Notes under the pieces: generated by a model | Database searches by the model: none | Told to the model about the DNA's origin: nothing | Seen by the model: only the letters and a program-made list of their open reading frames with translations | Origin: JBOHPP01 sp050731755 | GTDB lineage: Bacteria; Methylomirabilota; Methylomirabilia; Rokubacteriales; CSP1-6 | Direction: 5' to 3' | Length of the DNA stretch: 13,628 nt | Assembly (NCBI GenBank): GCA_050731755.1 | Contig: JBOHPP010000158.1 | Coordinates: 1-13,628, forward strand | Position numbers and translations under genes: made by a program | In this document: positions 6,682-13,503 of the stretch, one piece after another | Layout: each line of letters begins with the position of its first letter | Position numbering within the stretch: the stretch's first letter is position 1

Positions 6682-7519
6682 CGGTCGAGGCCCCCTCTGA
6701 CTTCATTCCGTGGCCGCCTCGATAATCGGATGGCCGCGGGGGCGCCCAACCGGCGAGCAGCTCGCGGGCTGGGTCCCAGATCTCCACGCCGAGTGGCCGG
6801 CACGTGGCGAGGGCATCGCCGGCTCCGGGCCCCCACACCGGCACCGAGAGGTCGCCGTGAGGGCACACCGAAATCGCGCAGAGCACGTCGATCTCGGCGA
6901 AGAACTCGAGGAAGTCGCCGGCCCGGGCTGGGCTCGGCTTGACGAAGTAGCGGCCGTCGGCGGTGAGGCCAGTGACCTGGAACACGTTGAGGACGTCGTG
7001 CACGTCGAGCTCGGTGAGGTGGTACGGGGCCACCGCGCGCACGAGATTGGAGTGGCAGCAGAGATCGAACTCTTCCCCGTTGAGCAGCTTGTGCACGTAG
7101 GGGTCGCAACGGGTGCCCAGGAGGTCGTGGCAGCCCGCGCCGTCCCCGTCGCGCCCGTACTGGATGGTGTCGGCGGTGATCGTCAGCAGCGGCCGCAGGT
7201 AGGGCAGGCACGACCACAGCCGGTCGAACGCCGTCAGGTGCGCTTGGTGGAGCTGGCGCGTGCGCGAGGCCCAGAAGCGCTCCCGGGGATTCGCCAGACT
7301 CCACACGTTGAGGTCCGCCACCTGCGGCCCCTCGACCGCCACGATCCGGAAGAGCTGGCCGGCCCGCACCGGCCAGGCCCAGCCCGAGCGACGGGGGACG
7401 ACGCACCGCTCCACGAGCTTCCGCTTATCGAAGTCTCGGGCCAGGCGTCCGTAGAAGGCGCGATCGACCTCCAGCGGCGAGCCTGGCTTCGCCTCGTAGA
7501 TCACGCGCGGTCGTGCCAT
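6671..7519 (-). CDS. DUF1989 / urea carboxylase-associated family protein, long form
   Basis: This 282-residue DUF1989 protein is partner to the shorter one downstream. Positions below count from the ATG at 7519. It carries GPQVADLNVWSL (64-75), HQAHLTAFDRLWSCLPYLRP (91-110), GAGCHDLLGTRCDPY (127-141), CCHSN (154-158), HDVLNVF (174-180), GDFLEFFAEID (201-211) and CPHGDLSVP (219-227). C130, H131, C138, C154, C155, H156 and C219 are candidate metal or catalytic residues. The ATG at 7519 has GAGG 7 nt upstream. The earlier ATG at 7561 would add 14 low-complexity residues and has a poorer site, so I prefer 7519. The gene overlaps the next DUF1989 frame by 11 bp. It is divergent from the LIV transporter operon across a spacer of about 100 bp. 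A deiminase or hydrolase role on an amidino or amide nitrogen compound is an inference from the CgdAB relatives. Confidence 0.86.
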   Translation of the reverse strand: MARPRVIYEAKPGSPLEVDRAFYGRLARDFDKRKLVERCVVPRRSGWAWPVRAGQLFRIVAVEGPQVADLNVWSLANPRERFWASRTRQLHQAHLTAFDRLWSCLPYLRPLLTITADTIQYGRDGDGAGCHDLLGTRCDPYVHKLLNGEEFDLCCHSNLVRAVAPYHLTELDVHDVLNVFQVTGLTADGRYFVKPSPARAGDFLEFFAEIDVLCAISVCPHGDLSVPVWGPGAGDALATCRPLGVEIWDPARELLAGWAPPRPSDYRGGHGMKSEGASTGGW

Positions 7520-7526
7520 TTCTGAG

Positions 7527-7530
7527 CCTC
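7527..7530 (-). promoter_or_regulatory. Ribosome binding site favouring the 7519 start
   Basis: GAGG is followed by a 7-nt spacer and the ATG at 7519-7517. The alternative ATG at 7561 lacks a comparable site. Confidence 0.5.
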
Positions 7531-7539
7531 GTGGCGCTG

Positions 7540-7569
7540 TTGACAACGACGGAGCAGCCATAGTCTCAT
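7540..7569 (+). promoter_or_regulatory. Candidate sigma70 promoter of the LIV transporter operon
   Basis: A perfect -35 hexamer TTGACA (7540-7545) is followed, 18 bp later, by TCTCAT (7564-7569), which matches 4 of 6 bases of the -10 consensus. This would place the transcript start near 7577 and leave a leader of about 47 nt before the binding-protein gene. The -35 box lies inside a small palindrome GTTG-A-CAAC (7539-7547) that could be an operator half or core. The spacer is shared with the divergent DUF1989 genes. Confidence 0.45.
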
Positions 7570-7623
7570 ACCGCCCACGTCCGACCCGGACCGCATCATA
7601 GCGCCGATGAGGGAGGGCCAGCC

Positions 7624-8889
7624 ATGAGAGTCTCGCGGATCACGACCGTCGTCGTTCTCCTGCTCGCTGTCGTCGCCCTCACCACCGGCGCCGAGGCTCA
7701 GCAGTGCCCGAAGGGGAAGCTGCGCCTCTACACGTCCTGGCCGATGCAGGGGGCGATGATCCCCGAGGGCACCGGCATGAAGAACGGCGTCGACCTCGCG
7801 GTGTCCGAGGTCGGCGGGACGGTGGCGGGGTACTGCCTCGAAATCGTGAACCTGGACGACGCCTCGCCCCAGACCGGCAAGTGGGACGGCGCCGTGGAGG
7901 CCGAGAACGCCAACAAGGCGGTGGCTGACCCGCAGGCCATCGTCTACATCGGCACCTACAACTCGGGCGCGGCCAAGGTCTCCATCCCCATCACCAACCG
8001 CGCCCACATGGCCCAGATCACCCCGGCCAACACCTACCCCGGGTTGACCAAGAAGCGCGGGGCGGCCCCCGGCGAGCCGGGAATCTACCGCCCGACCGGA
8101 GTGGTGAACTACTTCCGCCCGGTGCCGGCCGACGACATCCAGGGCGCGGTCGCCGCCAAGTGGGCCAAGCGCCTGGGCGCGAAGAAGGTGTACATCCTCA
8201 ACGACCAGGAGCTCTACGGCAAGGGCATCGCCGACGTCTTCGAGAACACCGCCAAGCAGATCGGCCTGCCCGTCGTCGCCAACGAGGGCATCGACTGGAA
8301 GCAGCCCGACCAGAAGCCGGTGCTGACCAAGATCCGTGCCTCGGGCGCGGACCTCATCTACCTGGGCGGCGTCATCGAGACGGGTGCTCAGGTCGTCATC
8401 AGACAAATGAAGGAGGTGGGCCTGGTGACGCCGCGCGTGCGCTTCCTGGGGCCGGACGGGCTCCTGGAGGAGGAGCTGCTGAAGGGCGCCACCTGTGACG
8501 CCGCGCTGGCCACCGAGATGCGGATCACCTTCGCCGGTCTGCCCTTCGAGAAGATGCGGGGCGTCGGCGCCAAGACTTACGAGACCTACAAGGCGAAGTT
8601 CAACAAGGAGCCGACCGCCTATGCGCTCTACGCGGCCGAGGCGGGGCGCGTCGTCATTGATAGCATCCGCCGGGCCGCCCCCACCCTGGACCAGACCAAG
8701 GACATCAAGGACAAGCGCGAAGCCGTGCGCAAGGCGATGGCGGCCACCAAGAACTTCGAGGGCATCAACGGCAAGTGGAGCTTCGACGAGAACGGCGACG
8801 TCGACTACGACACGATGTCCGGGTTCAAGGTGGTGAAGGCGGACACGCCCATCGGCTGCAAGTTCCAGTTCGAGACCATCCTCGAGTAA
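7624..8889 (+). CDS. livJ: Branched-chain amino acid/amide-type ABC transporter substrate-binding protein
   Basis: This 421-residue periplasmic binding protein of the type I (Leu/Ile/Val-binding, Peripla_BP_6) fold is the capture subunit of the transporter encoded downstream. The signal peptide has a positive start (MRVSR), a hydrophobic core to about residue 21 and an AEA|QQ cleavage after residue 25. The mature protein opens with GKLRLYTSWPMQGAMIPEG, the usual first strand and substrate loop. It contains YIGTYNSGAA and KKVYILNDQELYGKGIADVF, which are typical lobe strands. Several cysteines (C28, and one near the C-terminus in IGCKF) could form disulfides in the periplasm. The start ATG has GGGAGGG 7 nt upstream. 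The ligand cannot be read from sequence; amino acids, amides, urea-like and aromatic compounds are all known for the family. The gene is first in its operon and is followed by a perfect hairpin that may boost its own message. Confidence 0.93.
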   Translation: MRVSRITTVVVLLLAVVALTTGAEAQQCPKGKLRLYTSWPMQGAMIPEGTGMKNGVDLAVSEVGGTVAGYCLEIVNLDDASPQTGKWDGAVEAENANKAVADPQAIVYIGTYNSGAAKVSIPITNRAHMAQITPANTYPGLTKKRGAAPGEPGIYRPTGVVNYFRPVPADDIQGAVAAKWAKRLGAKKVYILNDQELYGKGIADVFENTAKQIGLPVVANEGIDWKQPDQKPVLTKIRASGADLIYLGGVIETGAQVVIRQMKEVGLVTPRVRFLGPDGLLEEELLKGATCDAALATEMRITFAGLPFEKMRGVGAKTYETYKAKFNKEPTAYALYAAEAGRVVIDSIRRAAPTLDQTKDIKDKREAVRKAMAATKNFEGINGKWSFDENGDVDYDTMSGFKVVKADTPIGCKFQFETILE

Positions 8890-8897
8890 CCCCGACC

Positions 8898-8924
8898 GGG
8901 GAGGGCCGGGCCCCGGCCCTCCCC
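8898..8924 (+). repeat. Perfect 12-bp intercistronic hairpin between livJ and livH
   Basis: GGGGAGGGCCGG (8898-8909) and CCGGCCCTCCCC (8913-8924) are exact reverse complements around a 3-nt loop. It begins 8 nt after the binding-protein stop codon and ends 15 nt before the LivH start. No T-run follows. Such structures between a binding-protein gene and its permease genes commonly stabilise the upstream message or act as partial terminators, giving more binding protein than membrane parts. That role here is inference. Confidence 0.7.
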
Positions 8925-8939
8925 ACTGCCCCCGGCGCC

Positions 8940-9878
8940 ATGGAGTGGTGGGAAGTCCTCGTTCAGCAGACGATCAACGGCCTCACCCGCGGCGCCGTCT
9001 TCGCGCTGATCGCCCTCGGCTACACCATGGTGTACGGCATCATCGAGCTGATCAATTTCGCCCACGGCGACGTGTTCATGCTGGGACTCTTCATCTCGCT
9101 GTTCTGGTTCACGCTGCTCGGCGTGACCAAGACGCTGACCGCCTGGCAGCTGGTGACCCTGCTGCCGCTGGTCTTCGCCCTCACCATGCTCAGCACCGCG
9201 GCCCTCAACGTGGCCATCGACCGCGCCGCCTACCGGCCGCTCAGGCGCGCGCCCCGCTTGGCCCCGCTGATCACGGCCATCGGCGTGTCGTTCATGCTCG
9301 AGAACATCGCGCTGCTCTGGCAGGGCCCGGCCCCTATCGCCTACCCCGACGTCTTCCCCTCGGTGGACATCCTGCGCGAGTGGTTCGGCGTGGACTCCGC
9401 CATCTTCCTCACCACCAAGGACCTGCTCGTGGTGGGGGCCACCCTTCCGCTCATGCTGGCCCTCCATTACTTCGTCACGCGCACGACGTGGGGCAAGGCC
9501 ATGCGGGCCACCGCGCAGGACCGCGAGACCGCCGCCGCCATGGGGATCAACGTGGAGCGGACGATCCTGCTCACCTTCTTCCTGGGTGGCGCGCTGGCCG
9601 GCGCGGCCGGGCTGATCCAGGGCATGTACTACAACATCGGCCAGTGGTGGATGGGCTACCAGGCCGGGCTGCGGGCCTTCACCGCGGCCGTCATCGGCGG
9701 CATCGGCAACATGCCCGGCGCCGCGCTCGGCGGCCTGGCCATCGGGTTCCTGTCGGCGTGGAGCGACCAGTACATCTCGGCGCGCTGGACGAACGCCATC
9801 GTGTTCTCGATCCTCATCCTGGTCCTCGTCTTCCGGCCCCACGGTCTGCTCGGCGAGCGGACGCCGGAGAAGGTATGA
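8940..9878 (+). CDS. livH: Branched-chain amino acid-type ABC transporter permease LivH
   Basis: This 312-residue inner-membrane permease is one half of the transport channel. It begins MEWWEVLVQQTINGLTRGAV and then carries the family signature GYTMVYGIIELINFAHGD (about residues 24-41), followed by about eight hydrophobic segments. The cytoplasmic coupling segment GKAMRATAQDRETAAAMGI lies around residues 185-203. The C-terminus has GGIGNMPGAALGGLAIGF and ends FRPHGLLGE, as is usual. The ATG at 8940 is chosen by family alignment. There is no clear ribosome binding site; the preceding bases are C-rich, and the hairpin ends just upstream. An open frame extends upstream into the binding-protein gene but is not coding. 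The stop overlaps the LivM-LivG start by ATGA, so these are translationally coupled. Confidence 0.93.
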   Translation: MEWWEVLVQQTINGLTRGAVFALIALGYTMVYGIIELINFAHGDVFMLGLFISLFWFTLLGVTKTLTAWQLVTLLPLVFALTMLSTAALNVAIDRAAYRPLRRAPRLAPLITAIGVSFMLENIALLWQGPAPIAYPDVFPSVDILREWFGVDSAIFLTTKDLLVVGATLPLMLALHYFVTRTTWGKAMRATAQDRETAAAMGINVERTILLTFFLGGALAGAAGLIQGMYYNIGQWWMGYQAGLRAFTAAVIGGIGNMPGAALGGLAIGFLSAWSDQYISARWTNAIVFSILILVLVFRPHGLLGERTPEKV

Positions 9879-11848
9879 GACGCGCGTCGGGGTGGACGGC
9901 GCTGGCCGCCGCCCTCGTCCTCTATCCCTTCGTCGATCGGGCGCTCGGGCTCCACACCATCCACGCCGTCTCGGACGGCATGGTCTACGTGCTGCTCGCG
10001 CTCGGGCTCAACATCGTCGTCGGCTACGCCGGCCTGCTCGACCTCGGCTACGCGGCGTTCTTCGCCATCGGCGCCTACGCCATGGCCCTGCTGAACTCGC
10101 CGCTGCTCGGCTCGCCGCTCTACGGGCATGCCTGGAGCTTCTGGCTCTGCATCTGGGCGGCGGCCGCGGTGTCGGCGCTGCTGGGCGTGGTGATCGGGGC
10201 GCCGACGCTGCGCGTGCGCGGCGACTACCTGGCCATCATCACCCTGGGGTTCGGCGAGATCATCCCGGTGGCCATCCGCAACCTCGGCGACATCACCGTC
10301 GAGATCGGCGGGTGGCGCCCCATCGAACGGCTGAACCTGACCGGGGGCGAGAACGGCGTCAACCCCGTGGGCCGCCCCTACCTGCCCGGCGTGCCCTTCG
10401 AGACCGATCCCGTGCCCTGGTACTTCCTCATCCTCGTCATCGGGGCGCTGTCGGTGTGGGCCATGAGCCGGCTGCAGGACTCGCGCCTGGGCCGGGCCTG
10501 GATGGCCATCCGGGAGGACGAGACGGCCGCCGACTGCACGGGCGTCAACCCCATCTCCACCAAGCTGCTGGCCTTCGCGCTTGGCGCCTGGTTCTCGGGC
10601 TTCGCCGGATCCGTCTACGCGGCCAAGCTGCAGGCCATCACGCCGGGGGCCTTCGAGTTCCAGGTTTCGATCATGCTCCTCTGCATGGTCGTCCTCGGCG
10701 GCACCGGCAGCCTCAAGGGCGTGATCCTGGGCGGGATGCTGATCACCATCTTCGACCGGGTCCTCCTCTCTCAGACCACGTTCTTCGTGCGCTGGGTCGG
10801 GCGGACCGTCGGCATCCCCGCGCTCACGACGGCCGACCTCACGCTGTGGCGCTGGTTCTTCTTCGGTCTCGGCCTCGTCCTGGTGATGTTGGTGCGACCG
10901 CAGGGGCTGGCCGGACGCCGGGTGCGGCCCATCGCGGTGGTCGACGACGTCGACCAGCCGACCGTCCAGGAGGCCGCGCCGGCGCCCCGCGCCGAAGCCA
11001 TCCCGCCCTGGCTGCGCGAGCGCGTCCAGCGCGGCGGCGGGCCGGAATCGGCGCCGATTCTCGAGGTGCGGGGGCTGACCAAACGGTTCGGCGGCGTGAT
11101 CGCCCTCAACGGGGTCGACCTCAGCATCCCGCGCGGCGCCATCGTCGGGCTCATCGGCCCCAACGGCGCCGGCAAGACGACGTTCTTCAACGTGGTGACC
11201 GGCCTGCTCCGGCTCGACGGCGGCCGCATCACCTTCGACGGCGCGAGCGTGGTCGGTCTGCGTCCCAACGCCATCGTCGCCCGCGGCATCGCGCGCACCT
11301 TCCAGTCGATCCGCCTCTTTCCGCATCTGACCGCGCTCGACAACGTGCTGGTGGGCCAGCATTGCCGGCTCACCGCCACCGTGGCCGGCGGGATGTTCCG
11401 CACGCCGGCCGTGGTGGCCGAGGAGGCCCGTGCCCGCGCGCGAGCGCGCGAGCTGCTGGCCTTCGTCGGTCTGGGCGGCAAGGACGCTGACCTGGCCCGC
11501 AATCTCGCCTACGGCGACCAGCGCCGCCTGGAGATCGCCCGGGCGCTGGCGACCGAGCCGCGGCTTCTGCTCCTCGACGAGCCCTCGGCGGGCATGAACC
11601 CGCGCGAGACCGAAACGCTGACCGAGCTGATCGGGCTGTTGCGGCGGGAGCTCGCGCTGTCGGTGCTCCTGATCGAGCACCACATGGAGGTCGTCATGGG
11701 GATCTCCGACCGCATCACCGTGCTCGACTACGGCACGCGCATCGCCGAGGGCGGGCCCCAGGAGATCCAGCGCCATCCCCGGGTGATCGAGGCCTACCTG
11801 GGCACCGGCTATGAAGACGAGCTGGCCGCCCGCCGGGGCGCGCGCTAG
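9875..11848 (+). CDS. Fused ABC transporter permease and ATP-binding protein (LivM-LivG)
   Basis: This 657-residue fusion joins the second permease and the first ATPase of a LIV-type importer. Residues about 1-347 are LivM: GLNIVVGYAGLLDLGYAAFFAIGAY is an early signature, the coupling segment AWMAIREDETAADCTGV lies near 208-224, and the domain ends VRPQGLAGRR. Residues about 348-394 are an Ala/Pro/Arg-rich linker with no stop or start signal. Residues 395-657 are LivG: Walker A GPNGAGKTT (428-436), ABC signature in the LivG form LAYGDQRRLE (544-553), Walker B LLLLDEPSAG with D568 and E569, and the H-loop histidine H602 in LIEHHMEVVM. The length equals a normal LivM plus a normal LivG, so this is a true fusion and not a truncation. 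The start ATG overlaps the livH stop (ATGA). The frame is open upstream to about 8945, but that part only shadows livH. Confidence 0.94.
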   Translation: MRRASGWTALAAALVLYPFVDRALGLHTIHAVSDGMVYVLLALGLNIVVGYAGLLDLGYAAFFAIGAYAMALLNSPLLGSPLYGHAWSFWLCIWAAAAVSALLGVVIGAPTLRVRGDYLAIITLGFGEIIPVAIRNLGDITVEIGGWRPIERLNLTGGENGVNPVGRPYLPGVPFETDPVPWYFLILVIGALSVWAMSRLQDSRLGRAWMAIREDETAADCTGVNPISTKLLAFALGAWFSGFAGSVYAAKLQAITPGAFEFQVSIMLLCMVVLGGTGSLKGVILGGMLITIFDRVLLSQTTFFVRWVGRTVGIPALTTADLTLWRWFFFGLGLVLVMLVRPQGLAGRRVRPIAVVDDVDQPTVQEAAPAPRAEAIPPWLRERVQRGGGPESAPILEVRGLTKRFGGVIALNGVDLSIPRGAIVGLIGPNGAGKTTFFNVVTGLLRLDGGRITFDGASVVGLRPNAIVARGIARTFQSIRLFPHLTALDNVLVGQHCRLTATVAGGMFRTPAVVAEEARARARARELLAFVGLGGKDADLARNLAYGDQRRLEIARALATEPRLLLLDEPSAGMNPRETETLTELIGLLRRELALSVLLIEHHMEVVMGISDRITVLDYGTRIAEGGPQEIQRHPRVIEAYLGTGYEDELAARRGAR

Positions 11849-11878
11849 CCGGCATGCTCGATCGCGTCTGCTCGCACC

Positions 11879-12586
11879 ATGCTTGAGCTTGCCGACGTCC
11901 ACACGTACTACGGCAACATCCGGGCCCTCCGCGGTCTGTCGCTCGCGGTTCAGGCCGGCGAGATCGTCACCCTCATCGGAGCCAACGGCGCGGGCAAGAC
12001 CACGACGCTCAGGACCATCCTCGGCACCGTTCGCCCGCGCCGGGGCCACGTCAGCTTCAACGGCCACCGGCTGGACACCCTCACCACCGACCGGATCGTG
12101 CGCCTGGGCATCGCCCAGTCACCGGAGGGCCGGCGGATCTTTCCGCGGATGACGGTGCTGGAAAACCTGGAGTTGGGCGCCTTCGCCCGGCGCGATCGGG
12201 CCGCGATCGCGTCCGACTTCGAGCGTGTGTTCACCCTGTTCCCGCGCCTGCGCGAGCGCCTCGCCCAGCAGGGCGGCACGCTCTCGGGCGGCGAGCAACA
12301 GATGCTGGCCATCGGGCGCGCCCTCATGGCCCGGCCCACCTTGCTCCTGCTCGACGAGCCCTCCATGGGCCTCTCGCCCATCCTGGTGGACACGATCTTT
12401 CAGGTGCTGCGGGACATCAACCGTCAGGGCACGACCATCCTGCTCGTGGAGCAAAACGCCCGGATGGCGCTCCGGCTGGCCCACCGAGGCTACGTCATCC
12501 AGACCGGGCGCATCGTGGTGCAGGACGCCGCCGCCGAACTGCTGAGATCGGATCTCGTGCGCAAGACGTATCTGGGTGAACGGTAG
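11879..12586 (+). CDS. livF: ABC transporter ATP-binding protein LivF
   Basis: This 235-residue ATPase is the second nucleotide-binding subunit of the LIV-type importer and acts on the cytoplasmic face with the LivG domain. It shows Walker A GANGAGKTT (34-42), the LivF hallmark QSPEGRRIFPRMTVLENLELGA, the ABC signature LSGGEQQ (135-141), Walker B LLLLDEPSMGLSP with D159 and E160, and the switch segment ILLVEQNA. The length is normal for LivF (about 235). The ATG at 11879 lies 30 bp after the LivM-LivG stop. No good ribosome binding site is seen. A 10-codon mini-ORF (ATG at 11854, TGA at 11884-11886) overlaps the start out of frame and might allow re-initiation, which is speculative. It is the last gene of the operon. 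Confidence 0.94.
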   Translation: MLELADVHTYYGNIRALRGLSLAVQAGEIVTLIGANGAGKTTTLRTILGTVRPRRGHVSFNGHRLDTLTTDRIVRLGIAQSPEGRRIFPRMTVLENLELGAFARRDRAAIASDFERVFTLFPRLRERLAQQGGTLSGGEQQMLAIGRALMARPTLLLLDEPSMGLSPILVDTIFQVLRDINRQGTTILLVEQNARMALRLAHRGYVIQTGRIVVQDAAAELLRSDLVRKTYLGER

Positions 12587-12620
12587 CGCGCCGGCATCTA
12601 GGGGTGGCGGCAACCGGGGG

Positions 12621-12648
12621 CGGAGTCGACTCCGATCCTGCGCTTTTT
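12621..12648 (+). terminator. Palindrome plus T-run after livF
   Basis: CGGAGTCGACTCCG (12621-12634) is a perfect 14-bp palindrome that can fold as a 5-bp stem with a TCGA loop. A TTTTT run follows at 12644-12648. It sits 34 bp after the livF stop, the right place for the operon's terminator. The gap of nine bases between stem and T-run is longer than ideal. An operator for the downstream gene is the alternative. Confidence 0.4.
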
Positions 12649-12788
12649 CGCTTGACAGCTGCCGCCGAGTGACGCGATCGCGCGAGGGCAACGTTCCAGC
12701 AAGGTCCCGCCAGCGGTTCGCACCGGGGCACGGTGGCGCGATCGGGTGCGCCGGGTCAAAAACATTCATCTCACTTCGCGATCGCCCG

Positions 12789-12806
12789 TCCTGGGCCCTC
12801 CCAGGA
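12789..12806. repeat. 7-bp inverted repeat upstream of the DUF222 gene
   Basis: TCCTGGG (12789-12795) and CCCAGGA (12800-12806) are exact complements around a CCCT loop, 49 bp before the DUF222 ATG. There is no T-run on either side. It may be a leader hairpin or an operator. Confidence 0.4.
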
Positions 12807-12855
12807 GCTCCGAAACCCGCGGTGTAGAGTCGCTCCCGAAGAGGGAGGGCCCGCC

Positions 12856-13503
12856 ATGCAGATCGACTCGCCGGTGTTTGTCACCGAAGGCGCCACCGCA
12901 GAGCTCGACCGGCTCGGCGACGAGATCGCCGAGCTCTCTGCGCACCTGGACGCCGCCACCGCGCGCCTGCTCGCCCTGATCCGAGAGTTCGACGCACGGG
13001 GAGGCTGGAACACGGGCTTCCGCTCCTGCGCGGCCTGGCTGAGCTGGCGAGTGGGGCTGGACCTGGGTGCCGCCCGCGAACGGGTCCGGGTCGCGCGTGC
13101 CCTGGGCACGCTGCCACTGCTGGCCCAGGCCCTGGCCCGCGGGGCGCTGTCCTACGCCAAGGTCCGCGCGCTCACCCGCGTGGCCACGCCGGAGACCGAA
13201 GCGCGGCTGCTGATAGTCGGACGCGAGGGCACGGCCGCCCACGTCGAGCGCATCGTGCGCGGCTGGCGGCGGGTGGATCGCCAGGCCGAGGCACGGGAAG
13301 CCGCGCGGCGTCACGCCAGCCGCGCGCTGCATGTGTATCAGGATGACGACGGCATGGTGATCGTCCGGGGGCGGCTCGAGCCGGAAGTGGGGGCGCTGCT
13401 CTTGCAGGCGCTGGCCGCCGGTCGCGAGGCGCTGTATCAAAAGGCGCGCGCCAATGACGCAGGCACCGGCTCGGCGGACGTTTCCTATGAAACTGGCTGC
13501 CCG
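12856..13503 (+). CDS. DUF222 (13E12 repeat/HNH endonuclease-type) protein, 3' part lost to an insertion
   Basis: The N-terminal half of a DUF222 protein is present; members usually end in an HNH nuclease domain and their cellular role is unknown. Visible are an acidic helix start (AELDRLGDEIAELSAHLDAA), FRSCAAWLSWRVGLDLGAAR, ARALGTLPLLAQALARGALS and YAKVRALTRVATPETEARL, all typical of the family, then GRLEPEVGALLLQALAAG. The ATG at 12856 has GGGAGGG 6 nt upstream. After about residue 210 the sequence stops looking like DUF222. The same bases read antisense give a transposase-like C-terminus that ends at 13504. The frame stays open to the window edge only because it is in exact antisense register with that gene. 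I infer an insertion near 13480-13500, so the HNH domain is missing here and the gene is probably inactive. A normal divergent member is less likely. Confidence 0.78.

Larger units (their letters stand above)
12587..12855. other. Gene-free spacer after the LIV operon
   Basis: I see no gene here on either strand. It holds a 14-bp palindrome followed by a T-run (12621-12648), a lone TTGACA (12652-12657) without a convincing -10 partner, two GCGATCGC octamers (12674-12681 and 12777-12784), and a 7-bp-stem hairpin (12789-12806). A ribosome binding site GGGAGGG lies just before the DUF222 start. Confidence 0.6.

Noticed and set aside
7520..7623. Guanidine (ykkC-type) riboswitch in front of the DUF1989 or LIV genes
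   Set aside because: The spacer is too short and I see no conserved riboswitch core or paired stems; only a promoter-like element is present.
8945..9874. Upstream extension of the LivM-LivG frame (310 extra codons)
   Set aside because: It overlaps livH in another frame and encodes His/Arg/Gly-rich sequence without membrane segments. The ATGA start at 9875 gives a normal LivM N-terminus.
9656..12067. An 803-codon open frame on the minus strand
   Set aside because: It is antisense to the LIV permease and ATPase genes, whose motifs are complete. The translated sequence looks like a typical GC-rich shadow.
7624..12586. Urea transporter (UrtABCDE) assignment
   Set aside because: The proximity to urea carboxylase-associated proteins is suggestive, but the binding protein and permeases read as general LIV-type and no urea-specific feature could be identified.
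12652..12680. TTGACA as a promoter for the DUF222 gene
   Set aside because: No acceptable -10 hexamer at 16-18 bp; the position reads CGATCG.
12674..12784. Two GCGATCGC octamers, as in the cyanobacterial HIP1 repeat
   Set aside because: Only two copies in a GC-rich spacer, and no other sign of a cyanobacterial genome.
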